Origin: Muribaculaceae bacterium Isolate-037 (Harlan)
GTDB taxonomy: Bacteria; Bacteroidota; Bacteroidia; Bacteroidales; Muribaculaceae
Reading direction: 5' to 3'
Assembly (NCBI GenBank): GCA_003762615.1
Contig: RIAZ01000002.1
Coordinates: forward strand, 186,001 to 250,000
Length of the DNA stretch: 64,000 nt
The notes beneath the pieces are model-generated. The model saw only the letters and a program-made list of their open reading frames with translations, was not told the origin of the DNA and did no database searches. The position numbers and the translations under genes were made by a program. Below, in pieces: positions 39,145 to 47,271 of this stretch. The number at the start of each line of letters is the position of its first letter. Within the stretch, counting starts at the first letter, position 1.

Positions 39145-39759
39145 ATGAAAGTATTGCTCATCAACGGTAGTCCTAACGAACACGGGTGCACCTATACGGC
39201 TCTGTCGGAGGTTATGACAACCTTACAATCGCATGATATCGAGACCGAACTTCTGTATCTCGGAAAGAAACCTATAGCGGGATGTATCGCCTGCATGAAG
39301 TGCTTTGAGACAGGGCATTGCTTTCGCGACGATGCCGTGAAGGATATCCAGATGCGTCTTCACGAATTTGATGCAATTATACTCGGTTCACCGGTATATT
39401 ACGCCCAACCGACAGGTCAGATAGTTTCATTTTGTCAGCGTCTGTTCTTCTGTAAAGAAGGCGAGATGGCAGGGAAACTTGGTGCGGCAGTCGTGTCATG
39501 CCGACGCGGAGGCGCATCATCCACTTTCCAGCAGCTCAACATGTTCTTCACGATTGCCAATATGCCTATCGTTTCATCTCAATACTGGAACTCGGTGCAT
39601 GGCTTCACTCCCGACGATGTGCGAAAGGATAAGGAAGGATTACAGACTATGCGTTCGCTCGGAGAGAACATGGCATGGATGCTTAAATCGCTCGCCGGTC
39701 ATCCGCATCCGGAGTATGAACCTCGTTTAAGAACTCATTTCATTCAAGATAAATATTGA
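39145..39759 (+). CDS. Flavodoxin-like NAD(P)H-dependent FMN reductase / iron-sulphur flavoprotein type
   Basis: 204-aa flavoprotein. Phosphate-binding motif INGSPNEHGCTYTALSEV and IILGSPVYYAQPTGQ (flavin site). The insertion KPIAGCIACMKCFETGHCF carries the CX2CX2C-like cysteines of iron-sulphur flavoproteins, which in this family may bind a cluster or sense redox. Likely reduces quinones or other electrophiles. In a row with two NTF2-like proteins under the HxlR-type regulator. Confidence 0.87.
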   Translation: MKVLLINGSPNEHGCTYTALSEVMTTLQSHDIETELLYLGKKPIAGCIACMKCFETGHCFRDDAVKDIQMRLHEFDAIILGSPVYYAQPTGQIVSFCQRLFFCKEGEMAGKLGAAVVSCRRGGASSTFQQLNMFFTIANMPIVSSQYWNSVHGFTPDDVRKDKEGLQTMRSLGENMAWMLKSLAGHPHPEYEPRLRTHFIQDKY

Positions 39760-39766
39760 AATCATA

Positions 39767-40261
39767 ATGAAACGTACATTTTCACTTATATCCGCCGGAG
39801 TCATGATGGCTATTGCAGTTTCATCATGCTGCGGCACCAAGACCGACGGCAGTACTGATTCTTGCACTAAAACTTGTGACAGCACAGAGTGCAACCCGAC
39901 AGCCCGTTGCGCAACTCCGGAAGAAATAGCAGCCATACGTATCCCTCTTGATATGTATGTCAATGCAGCCATGCAGGGCGACAGTAAAGTGGCTGAACCG
40001 GCTTTTGCCAAAGGCGCGACAATCTCCCATGCAGAGAACGACACTCTGATTTGCGCTCCGATTAAAGAACTGTTTGCTTATTATGATGTTACAGGAAAAC
40101 AACCGGCATCATACGAGATAGCCGATATAAGCGTGGCGGAAGATGTAGCAATGGTACGTATCGAGTCGAAATTCGGTGATGCTGAATACTCCGATATGTT
40201 TACGCTTGTAAAGGATGGCAGCGATTGGAAAATTGTAGCAAAAGCATTCCACGTGAAATAA
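39767..40261 (+). CDS. Cys-rich NTF2-like lipoprotein
   Basis: 164-aa exported lipoprotein: signal MKRTFSLISAGVMMAIAVSSC with lipobox SSC at about residue 21. It is followed by a striking Cys-rich linker (residues ~21-48, seven cysteines: CCGTKTD, CTKTCDST, CNPTARC). The rest is an NTF2-like/lumazine-binding-type domain (ATPEEIAAIRIPLDMYVNAAMQGDS ... YSDMFTLVKDGSDWKIVAKAFH), paralogous to the gene two upstream. Probably sits in the periplasm. The cysteines could bind a metal or form disulphides; both are guesses. Confidence 0.85.
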   Translation: MKRTFSLISAGVMMAIAVSSCCGTKTDGSTDSCTKTCDSTECNPTARCATPEEIAAIRIPLDMYVNAAMQGDSKVAEPAFAKGATISHAENDTLICAPIKELFAYYDVTGKQPASYEIADISVAEDVAMVRIESKFGDAEYSDMFTLVKDGSDWKIVAKAFHVK

Positions 40262-40329
40262 TCACAAGAATCACCATTCTGATTCCCGGTCTTTCCACAA
40301 CCGAAAAAATGAGGATTCGGCATAAAGAA

Positions 40330-40366
40330 AAAAAACGCAGACTATCATATAGTTCTGCGTTTTTTC
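40330..40366 (+). terminator. Terminator of the HxlR-controlled cluster
   Basis: AAAAAACGCAGA pairs with TCTGCGTTTTTT around a small loop, with inner CTAT/ATAG pairing. It faces the convergent ABC-F gene and may serve both strands. Confidence 0.85.
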
Positions 40367-40435
40367 TGATTGACATATATAAGCCATATTTGGGGGAACA
40401 TTCGTTTTTTTGCGACTACCATTCCTCCGGCATAA

Positions 40436-42028
40436 TCATATTTTGATTACACGCTCTATCCCTACATCTCTTACAAAACGCTCGTCATGACTCACCACTA
40501 TCAATGTACCTTGATAACTTCCTAATGCCTCCGCCAATACATCCATGCTCTGGATATCGATATTGTTGGTAGGTTCATCGGCAATGATTATATCAGGGGC
40601 ATTATCCATAGCGAGCAATCCACATAATGCCAATTTCATCTTCTCTCCCCCACTGAGATTCCGGCACTTCTTATCCCACGTCGTAGCTGTAAACAAAAAG
40701 CGATGTAGTAGCATCTTAATCTCATGTTCCGGCTTACGGTGATTGCACGACTGCAATTGCTCATACACGGTCAACTCATTATCTATACATGAATACTCCT
40801 GATCAAGATATAAGCAATGAAGCGGCGTCATACGCCACATCTCCCCCTCCGTCACCTCCAGATCTCCGGTTATCAATTTTAGCAACGTGCTTTTCCCACA
40901 TCCATTATTACCTTGCAGCCATATACGCTCGCCACTAAAAATTGACAAATTCAACGGTGACTGACCCCATATCTCCAACCCATCCTTATATGCGAATGTT
41001 ATATCTTTCGCCTCTACCAGCAGTTTTCTATCAGGCAGTACCGACGAGCCAATGGTTATCTTCACGGCTGAATGTTCCGTTATAGTCGCACGTATTTCAT
41101 GCATTTCCCTATTCATTGCCCCCAATTTCTCCTGCTGCACCTTATTCAGCCGAGATGTGGTGGTTTCAGATTTATCGCGTAGGTTTCCCATAACTATCCT
41201 TGCAACACCCTTTTTAGCATTTTGCTTCTCACCCCTTGTGGCATGCTTCTGCTGGCGTTCCATTGTTTTTCTTGCAGATTTCTCCGCTTTCGCCAATTCC
41301 TTCTGCCGATTCTCCAACTGGGCTACCCTTGATTCCGTTTCAGCATCAATCGTCGTCTTATACTCATCATAATTCATCGGGAAAAATCTCATTCCGGACT
41401 GCGACATCTCATAAGTAGACGTCAGCATATTAAGCAACATCCGGTCATGGCTCACAATCACAATCGTCTTATTGGTATTGCGAATGAAATCATACAGCAA
41501 TCCCCTACCCTCAATGTCAAGATGATTTGTCGGCTCATCCATCAATACGACTGATGGGGTATGAATATCCAATCCAGCCAGAAATACTCTCGTCTTCTCT
41601 CCCCCACTGAGAGTTGACATAATCCTATCCGGCTCAATATAATCTATATGCCATCGGGCAAAAGCATCCGTTATGCGTTCCTGAATATCCCATTCATCAT
41701 TAAGAACCAAGAAATCATCCTCAGTGCCCACTCCATCTAAAATCGCAGACATCGCCCTCAGTTTCTCCGACACTCCCAATATTTCCGCAACCGACATCCC
41801 ATCATATTGCCCGAAATGCTGGGGAATCATATAAAGCGACTCACATGATATATTTCTCGAAGAAGGGGTAAGTGTACCTGCAATTATTTTCAAAAGGGTG
41901 GATTTCCCGATACCATTATTTCCAACAATGGCACATTTATCTCCAGAAGAAACGGAAAAACTTATATTCTGAAACAACACATCCCTGTCAGGATGCATAT
42001 ATGATAGATTATGAACTTGTAAACTCAT
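40436..42028 (-). CDS. ABC-F family ATPase (translation factor / possible antibiotic resistance)
   Basis: 530-aa ABC-F protein, no membrane segment. Two nucleotide domains: GNNGIGKST and GNNGCGKST; signatures LSGGEKTR and LSGGEKMK; Walker B VLMDEPTNHLD and IIADEPTNNID. Between them is a charged linker of ~90 residues (QKELAKAEKSARKTMERQQK...) that in this family reaches the peptidyl-transferase centre. Antibiotic-resistance ABC-Fs (Vga/Lsa/Msr) have this shape, but so do EttA-type factors and I cannot assign one. Start is the ATG at MSLQVHN, giving family length. A long leader with micro-ORFs (below) suggests translation attenuation. Confidence 0.92.
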   Translation of the reverse strand: MSLQVHNLSYMHPDRDVLFQNISFSVSSGDKCAIVGNNGIGKSTLLKIIAGTLTPSSRNISCESLYMIPQHFGQYDGMSVAEILGVSEKLRAMSAILDGVGTEDDFLVLNDEWDIQERITDAFARWHIDYIEPDRIMSTLSGGEKTRVFLAGLDIHTPSVVLMDEPTNHLDIEGRGLLYDFIRNTNKTIVIVSHDRMLLNMLTSTYEMSQSGMRFFPMNYDEYKTTIDAETESRVAQLENRQKELAKAEKSARKTMERQQKHATRGEKQNAKKGVARIVMGNLRDKSETTTSRLNKVQQEKLGAMNREMHEIRATITEHSAVKITIGSSVLPDRKLLVEAKDITFAYKDGLEIWGQSPLNLSIFSGERIWLQGNNGCGKSTLLKLITGDLEVTEGEMWRMTPLHCLYLDQEYSCIDNELTVYEQLQSCNHRKPEHEIKMLLHRFLFTATTWDKKCRNLSGGEKMKLALCGLLAMDNAPDIIIADEPTNNIDIQSMDVLAEALGSYQGTLIVVSHDERFVRDVGIERVIKI

Positions 42029-42139
42029 GATTACTTGCAATCTTTACAATGAATTTGTTTAAACTGCTTCATTGAAACATCCATCGGTCGACTCAAAAAA
42101 ACGACCAATAAAAAACTTAATTTAAATTCTCAAAAAAAA

Positions 42140-42184
42140 TTACGACACCTGACCATACATCAAACAACGCATCTACAGAAGCAT
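42140..42184 (-). promoter_or_regulatory. Two abutting micro-ORFs in ABC-F leader (possible attenuator)
   Basis: On the minus strand ATG CTT CTG TAG (42173-42184, MLL) is followed immediately by ATG at 42170-42172, encoding the 10-residue MRCLMYGQVS that stops at 42140-42142 just before a run of eight T. A GGTCG...CGACC hairpin (42086-42106) lies between this and the ABC-F start. The arrangement resembles drug-inducible leader peptides, but this is inference. Confidence 0.45.
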
Positions 42185-42272
42185 CCTAAACCCCTGAAGA
42201 TTAACAATTAATAAAATTATGTATAGTCTTTTATTTTTCTTACATGATGATTGCAAATATAATTTACGGCAA

Positions 42273-42303
42273 CAAAGGTAATACTATTTTGTCAAACAAC
42301 AAA
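42273..42303 (-). promoter_or_regulatory. Promoter of the ABC-F gene
   Basis: Minus strand: TTTG (42300-42303), 19 bases, TACCTTTG (42273-42280), matching the Bacteroidetes consensus. It implies a leader of about 235 nt. Confidence 0.7.
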
Positions 42304-42329
42304 ACTTAAAATGACAAGATTAATATAAT

Positions 42330-42352
42330 TCCGTGAATCTTAAACTATAAAA
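42330..42352. repeat. Fragment of the TTTA-heptamer repeat family
   Basis: CGTGAATCTTAAAC followed by TATAAA matches part of the element at 51700-51803. Probably a decayed third copy. Confidence 0.5.
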
Positions 42353-42471
42353 CCCAGGACGATAACTTACAAAACTTCTGTTATTTTATGGCTTCACAAA
42401 CAAAATAATTAGCCATTTGTTTCCGTATATGTAACATTCTTTATATCTTTGCAACCCAAAAGAATAATCAA

Positions 42472-42813
42472 ATGGAACTAAAACCAAAATTTGATGTGAC
42501 GTATATGGAAACGGCTATCGTCTTTTTGGAATCTTTGCCTGATAAAGTCAAGGACAAGATTGCATACAACATATCCAAGAGCCGTTATTTCATGGACAAG
42601 GAACTGTTCAAAAAATTGAACGATGATATTTGGGAATTTCGTACCAAGTTTCAAGGTATCACATATCGTCTATTGGCTTTCTGGGACAAAGATACAGGCA
42701 ATCTTGTCATAGCAACGCACGGTTTTGTCAAAAAGACGCAGAAGACTCCCGAAAAAGAGATTGATAGAGCGGAAGCTCTAAGAAAAGAATATTATAACAA
42801 CAAAAAGAAATAA
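42472..42813 (+). CDS. RelE/HigB-type toxin (Gp49-like)
   Basis: 113-aa protein of the phage-derived Gp49-like/HigB branch of the RelE superfamily (mRNA interferase acting at the ribosome). Motifs: VFLESLPDKVKDKIAYNI, LFKKLNDDIWEFRTKFQGITYRLLAFW and THGFVKKTQKTPEKEIDRA. Toxin precedes antitoxin with a 3-base gap, the order usual in HigBA. A promoter-like TATCTTTG sits just upstream. Confidence 0.93.
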   Translation: MELKPKFDVTYMETAIVFLESLPDKVKDKIAYNISKSRYFMDKELFKKLNDDIWEFRTKFQGITYRLLAFWDKDTGNLVIATHGFVKKTQKTPEKEIDRAEALRKEYYNNKKK

Positions 42814-42816
42814 AAT

Positions 42817-43128
42817 ATGGATAAAATGAAACTATATACCCACGATGAGATGCTTGACCGCGTGGTCGGAGAAAGAGGCACAGCACGACGCGATGCCTTG
42901 GAAGCTGAATTACAATCCTATTTAATAGGCGAGGCAATAAAACAGGCGAGGAAAGAGAAGAAACTCACGCAAGAGCAACTCGGTAAGCTCATGGGTGTAC
43001 AACGTGCACAGGTGTCAAGAATAGAGAACGGACACAACCTCACAGTCGGGACAATTGTCAGAGCATTTAAAGCTATGGGGGTACCAGCAGCTTTTTCATT
43101 CGGTGGTGTGTCGCTCTCTCTTTGCTGA
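42817..43128 (+). CDS. HigA-type XRE antitoxin
   Basis: 103-aa antitoxin. C-terminal HTH at residues ~40-95: IKQARKEKKLTQEQLGKLMGVQRAQVSRIENGHNLTVGTIVRAFKAMG. N-terminal ~35 residues (YTHDEMLDRVVGERGTARRD) are the usual toxin-binding extension. It neutralises the preceding toxin and represses the pair. No second gene follows in the operon. Confidence 0.93.
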   Translation: MDKMKLYTHDEMLDRVVGERGTARRDALEAELQSYLIGEAIKQARKEKKLTQEQLGKLMGVQRAQVSRIENGHNLTVGTIVRAFKAMGVPAAFSFGGVSLSLC

Positions 43129-43233
43129 GATAAAACTCCATTACACTTCCTACATTTTCTGCATTATCCGCATTTTCTTCAACTAAAAATGATGGAAATG
43201 CAGATAGTGCAATTTTTCATGTGAATTTCCATA

Positions 43234-44994
43234 TTAATGTATTCTGCATAAGGAGTAAGTCAGCATTTTGGCGATGTGGGGATAGTCGGGAAGGTCCAGG
43301 CGGGCGAGTTTCGACAGACTTCCCACAATTATCAGCTTTGATTTTGCCCGCGAAAAGGCAACATTCATCTTGTTGGGATTATATAGAAAATCAGCCATCT
43401 CTTTCATATAGTCGATGTTGCCGCTGGTGAGAGAATAGATGATGACCTCACGCTCCTGCCCCTGCATCTTGTCGATGGTATCAGAAGTGATCTGATCCCT
43501 ATCCACTTCCGATATAGCCGGATTATGACGGATCGCACGCCTGACAGCAGCAGCCTGTGCCCGGAACGGCGACAGCACAGCAATATCACTTGCAGGCAAT
43601 CCGTGGGCAAGAAAACCGGCTATCGTATCGGCTATAAACGCCGCCTCCTTCTCCGATGCCTGTTCACCCTCATCATCTATCTCCTTCAATACGATAGGCG
43701 CATCAAAACTGTAAAGAGGATCACCGCATATAATCCGGTCAGACGCATCTCTCCTTATCGCCTTCAATTCGCCATCGTAAAACAGTTCCGACACAAAATC
43801 ACATATCGGTCCGCACATACGGAAACTTGTGTCGAGCATGGTGCAGTTACCTTCAGAAATTAGCATCTGGAATGCCGACTTACACATGTCATCACTCACC
43901 CCCTCGGCAGAGACAATCGGCGGCAACTGCTTATGGTCGCCGGAAAATATCACCTTCCTCGCCTTTATCATCCCCATCAAAGCCAACGGGATAGTCATCT
44001 GCCCCGCCTCATCAATTATCAGAGTGTCACATTCCAATCCGCGTGCCCTGCTTGTGTAGAGGGAGTGCGGAGTCAGACCCACAAGCCAATTCTCGCCATT
44101 ATCCTCAAAAAGATTATTCAGACGATGGGAATAGCGCAGGAAATTACGTATTCCCACCTCCATTCCATCTGAGTCCATACTTAATGTAGGGGCATTGTAG
44201 GATTGTCCAACCTTCAGCATATTTCCACATGAGGCGGGATGCAACTTCAGCAATTGCTCCATGGCATTATTTATCGCCAAGTGATTCGGTCCGATGACAA
44301 TCACGTTGTGGCGATGATAATACATCTCCTCAAACATAATCATACCGAGCACAAACGATTTGCCGGTGCCCGGAGGTCCCTGTATCAGGTAATAATCCTT
44401 CGCCGACATACTCTTCAGTATTGCCTCCCTCTGTTTTGAGAGCAACGAAAGCCCGAAATCCACGATGGTCTCATCAAGCTGCCGCTCACATCCGTCGGCA
44501 TTTTCAAATTCAGGTAACTTCCCACTGTTGAGAATAAGATTATTCCAGAAATATTCCGAGTCTGGCAGCGTAGCGACAAACGGACGGTAAACGTTGCTTC
44601 TGAGATCAACCTTATCCTTGTCAAGCACAAGCGGCTCATCATAGAATGACTCGATATCGGAAGGCACCTCCGATGGATACACCTCAAGCACGATCCTGTC
44701 GTCGCCGTCAAATCCATAAAGACGGCATTTAATACCAGCAATCGTATCCTCCTTATGAAGCACCAGACATTCCCCCTCCTTGAAATCAGAGAGGTTCACG
44801 CTGAAGGATACGCGAAAAAGCCGATAGTTATCCTCCGACATACCGGAGAACTCCCTGTCAAGAAATACTGAATCAATAGCCTTACGCCTACGTATACGGT
44901 CATTAAGCGGCAATCTCATCACCGCCTCCCATCTCTCAGCCGAAGCCTCCGCTTCAAGATCAAAGAAGTGTACTATATCCTGCTTACCTATCAT
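43234..44994 (-). CDS. UPF1/DNA2-like SF1B helicase
   Basis: 586-aa SF1B helicase. Motifs in order: GPPGTGKSFVLGM (Walker A, about residue 204), IDEAGQMTIPLAL (II), SGDHKQLPPIV (III), LDTSFRMCGPI (IV), SDTIDKMQGQEREVIIYSL (V) and NVAFSRAKSKLIIVGS (VI). The N-terminal ~190 residues form a small beta-domain with EFSGMSEDNYRLFRV. Bacteroidales relatives stand alone and are of unknown role, likely in RNA or DNA metabolism. Start chosen is MIGKQDIVHFF; an ATG 17 codons upstream (MQCC...) gives an unconserved extension. Confidence 0.9.
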   Translation of the reverse strand: MIGKQDIVHFFDLEAEASAERWEAVMRLPLNDRIRRRKAIDSVFLDREFSGMSEDNYRLFRVSFSVNLSDFKEGECLVLHKEDTIAGIKCRLYGFDGDDRIVLEVYPSEVPSDIESFYDEPLVLDKDKVDLRSNVYRPFVATLPDSEYFWNNLILNSGKLPEFENADGCERQLDETIVDFGLSLLSKQREAILKSMSAKDYYLIQGPPGTGKSFVLGMIMFEEMYYHRHNVIVIGPNHLAINNAMEQLLKLHPASCGNMLKVGQSYNAPTLSMDSDGMEVGIRNFLRYSHRLNNLFEDNGENWLVGLTPHSLYTSRARGLECDTLIIDEAGQMTIPLALMGMIKARKVIFSGDHKQLPPIVSAEGVSDDMCKSAFQMLISEGNCTMLDTSFRMCGPICDFVSELFYDGELKAIRRDASDRIICGDPLYSFDAPIVLKEIDDEGEQASEKEAAFIADTIAGFLAHGLPASDIAVLSPFRAQAAAVRRAIRHNPAISEVDRDQITSDTIDKMQGQEREVIIYSLTSGNIDYMKEMADFLYNPNKMNVAFSRAKSKLIIVGSLSKLARLDLPDYPHIAKMLTYSLCRIH

Positions 44995-45384
44995 CTCTTT
45001 TTCGCCTTGATTTCGCAAAATTAATGATTTCCGACAACACTGCAATCATACGCAACCGTTTTTTACTATATGACCATATCGGCAGATGCCCAAGTCTCCG
45101 GAAAAGTATTGTCCCGAAGAAATATATTTTGTGCTTTTTAAGAAATAATGATACGGCGGATATGATTTTACAATATATTGTATCTCAACATCTTATTTTG
45201 TATTATTCATATATAATACATTGGTTATTAGTAATTTATCCGAATTGTCCGATTATTCTTACAGGCGAGTGGGAGTATTTTTTATTCAAAAATCTTTTGT
45301 AACTTTGCAGCGGTTACGAGTGGCGGAGTTCCGCAATACGGAACCATCTTCAAATATGCAACTAACTTCATCCGCAAATAAAAA
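44995..45384. other. Intergenic region with promoter of the HD gene
   Basis: No believable gene; a 92-codon plus-strand frame here has no family likeness. TAACTTTG at 45300-45307 fits a -7 box about 78 bases before the HD gene, with no clear TTTG upstream. Confidence 0.5.
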
Positions 45385-45792
45385 ATGGTAGACGAATCAC
45401 TTAAAAATTACATCGAGACGTCAATTTTCCCGTTATATGACGATCTTGACGTTGCTCACCAACGCGATCACGTTGAGATGGTGATCAAGCTGAGCTTGTC
45501 AATAGCTGAAAACCTCAATGTCAACATGGACATGGTGTATGCGACAGCTGCATATCATGACACCGGACTTGTCAAAGAAAATAAGAACCACAACATCACT
45601 TCCGGCAACATAGTCCGCGAAGACATGTGGCTACGCGATTGGTTTACGGAACAGCAGATCGAGACTATTGCTCAGGCTGTGGAAGACCACTACATGGCAT
45701 CCGGCAACGAGCCGAGAAACATCTATGGAAAAATCATAGCAAAGGCAAACCCCATGGTCAACTGCCATGATAGGGTTCTATGTGGACTGTGA
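45385..45792 (+). pseudogene. C-terminally truncated HD-domain phosphohydrolase
   Basis: The first ~119 codons match the small HD-domain family (LDVAHQRDHVEMVIKL, AAYHDTGLV, EDHYMAS, EPRNIYGKIIA); the HD pair is at about residues 58-59. Family members usually run to about 190-200 aa with IYGKI(V/I)AEADR and another ~75 residues. Here the family sequence stops at GKIIAKA and the frame runs into the antisense 3' end of the convergent transporter. A deletion joined the two gene ends. The core HD motif survives, but the lost C-terminal part makes activity doubtful. Confidence 0.72.
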
Positions 45793-46672
45793 CAATCGAC
45801 GTGTCATTCCCATATATATTGTGAATACCATTCTCCACCATTGTGGCAATGTCATGAGCCTCTTCTACCATTATCCGGGGATTTACCTTGATATGAAGAT
45901 CAACTATGACATTTGCCCCGCTTCGGCGGGTGCGAAGCCGGTGGAATGCGATGACTCCGGGGGTAGACATTATGGCATCGGAAATCTGATTCAGATCCTC
46001 TTCCGGCAATGATATCTCAAGCATCTCGCTGAGTGCCGGGCGTCCGATCTTTATCGCAACCACCATTATCAGCACTCCGACTATTATTGCCGACAGCGGA
46101 TCGCATATCCTGCCCATATCCCCAAGAAACATGGCTCCGGCTACCCCGCCAAACGTAGCTATTGATGAGAAGGAATCGCTTCGGTGGTGCCACGCATTAG
46201 CCACAACCACGTCAGAGTGTATCTTCTGCCCCACCCGACGGGTATATCTGTAAAGCCACTCCTTTATTACGATTGATGCGCCGCAAATGACAAGTGCCAA
46301 TAATCCGGGACGCGCTATCTCCTCGCCATCAATCACGGCTATTACTTTATGCACTGATTCAACTATTATCTTTATGGCAACGACAAGAAGCACTATCGAC
46401 AGAAGGATGGTGGCAAGCGTCTCATATTTACCATGACCGTAAAGATGCTTGCTGTCTGGCTTCTTGCGGGCGATGCCTACCATCACCAATACTATAAGGT
46501 CACTGAGAAAATCAGAGAATGAATGCACTCCGTCAGCGATGAGTGCCCCGCTCCTTGACATGGCACCCCCTACCACTTTAGCTAATCCGAGGGCTGCATT
46601 CCACCAGAATCCGACCCATGTGACATGGCGTGCCTCCTTTACACATTCTTCAGGAGTAAGTTCCTTCGACAT
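45758..46672 (-). CDS. CDF-family cation efflux transporter (FieF/ZitB-like)
   Basis: 304-aa cation diffusion facilitator. Six membrane helices begin near WVGFWWNAALGLAKVVGGA; metal sites are IADGVHSFSDFLSD in TM2 and NAWHHRSDSFSS in TM5; a cytoplasmic C-terminal domain ends VTVHIEPYHG, the normal family end. Exports Zn2+, Fe2+ or Mn2+ in exchange for protons; the metal cannot be read from sequence. Its last ~35 bases overlap the HD remnant on the other strand. Divergent from the rhodanese gene, with a hairpin repeat and promoter between. Confidence 0.93.
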   Translation of the reverse strand: MSKELTPEECVKEARHVTWVGFWWNAALGLAKVVGGAMSRSGALIADGVHSFSDFLSDLIVLVMVGIARKKPDSKHLYGHGKYETLATILLSIVLLVVAIKIIVESVHKVIAVIDGEEIARPGLLALVICGASIVIKEWLYRYTRRVGQKIHSDVVVANAWHHRSDSFSSIATFGGVAGAMFLGDMGRICDPLSAIIVGVLIMVVAIKIGRPALSEMLEISLPEEDLNQISDAIMSTPGVIAFHRLRTRRSGANVIVDLHIKVNPRIMVEEAHDIATMVENGIHNIYGNDTSIVTVHIEPYHGS

Positions 46673-46740
46673 ATTTATATTTTTTTGACAAAGTTAGTAA
46701 TTTTTTATGAGACGGAGCCTTAAATGACTCCTATTTGAAA

Positions 46741-46759
46741 TGAAGTTGTATAAACTTCA
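46741..46759. repeat. TGAAGTT/AACTTCA hairpin, copy 2
   Basis: TGAAGTTGTATAAACTTCA, one base different from copy 1. It sits just upstream of the rhodanese promoter. Confidence 0.7.
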
Positions 46760-46762
46760 ACA

Positions 46763-46794
46763 TTTGGCAATTTAACAAAGTTGTAGTATCTTTG
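46763..46794 (+). promoter_or_regulatory. Promoter of rhodanese gene
   Basis: TTTG (46763-46766), 20 bases, TATCTTTG (46787-46794): a full consensus match. The leader to the ATG is about 40 bases. Confidence 0.78.
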
Positions 46795-46841
46795 TTTTTC
46801 GTTTGAACAACAAACTGTATTCTAACAAAAATAATTTGATT

Positions 46842-47231
46842 ATGGCGATTCTCAAAACCATCTGTGCCATCGCTGCTGTCGTAATGATCGGATGCGGTGG
46901 GAAATCTGATTCCAATGTGGAGGTGGTGCCCCCCCGGCAATATCAAAGTATGCTTGACAATGATCCCAATGCATACCTTGTAGATGCACGCAAGCCGGAT
47001 GAATATGCAGCTGGCCATCTGAAGGGTGCACATCTTATAAATTGGCTCGATACGGATACCTTCAAGCAAAGTTTCGAAGATTTTGACAAATCGAAAACCA
47101 TCTACATATATTGCCGTAGCGGAAGAAGAAGCAATGAGGCTGCCGTATGGCTTGCCGGAAACGGATATAGAGTAGTTGACTTGAAAGGTGGCATTCTGGA
47201 ATGGAACGCCGAAGGCATGCCTACAGAATAG
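46842..47231 (+). CDS. Rhodanese-domain lipoprotein
   Basis: About 129-aa exported protein with one rhodanese domain. Lipobox VMIGC at about residue 19 follows a short hydrophobic signal (ICAIAAVV). Domain motifs YLVDARKPDEYAAGHLKGAHLINW, then the catalytic loop YIYCRSGRRSNEAA (active Cys) and GGILEW. Transfers sulphane sulphur or acts as a thiol sensor in the periplasm; substrate unknown. Start is the ATG after the canonical promoter; an upstream in-frame ATG would precede the signal peptide. Confidence 0.93.
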   Translation: MAILKTICAIAAVVMIGCGGKSDSNVEVVPPRQYQSMLDNDPNAYLVDARKPDEYAAGHLKGAHLINWLDTDTFKQSFEDFDKSKTIYIYCRSGRRSNEAAVWLAGNGYRVVDLKGGILEWNAEGMPTE

Positions 47232-47271
47232 CCCTATTCCAAATCATAACACACAACCGATAATACCTTAT

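Larger units (their letters stand above)
42029..42471. other. Divergent intergenic region: ABC-F leader and HigB promoter
   Basis: No protein gene over 12 codons. On the minus side it carries an approximately 240-nt ABC-F leader. On the plus side is TATCTTTG at 42444-42451, 20 bases before the toxin ATG. It also contains a fragment at 42330-42352 matching the heptamer repeat family. Confidence 0.65.

Noticed and set aside
45024..45302. 92-codon plus-strand frame
   Set aside because: Starts within the divergent helicase leader, odd composition, no homologue I recognise.
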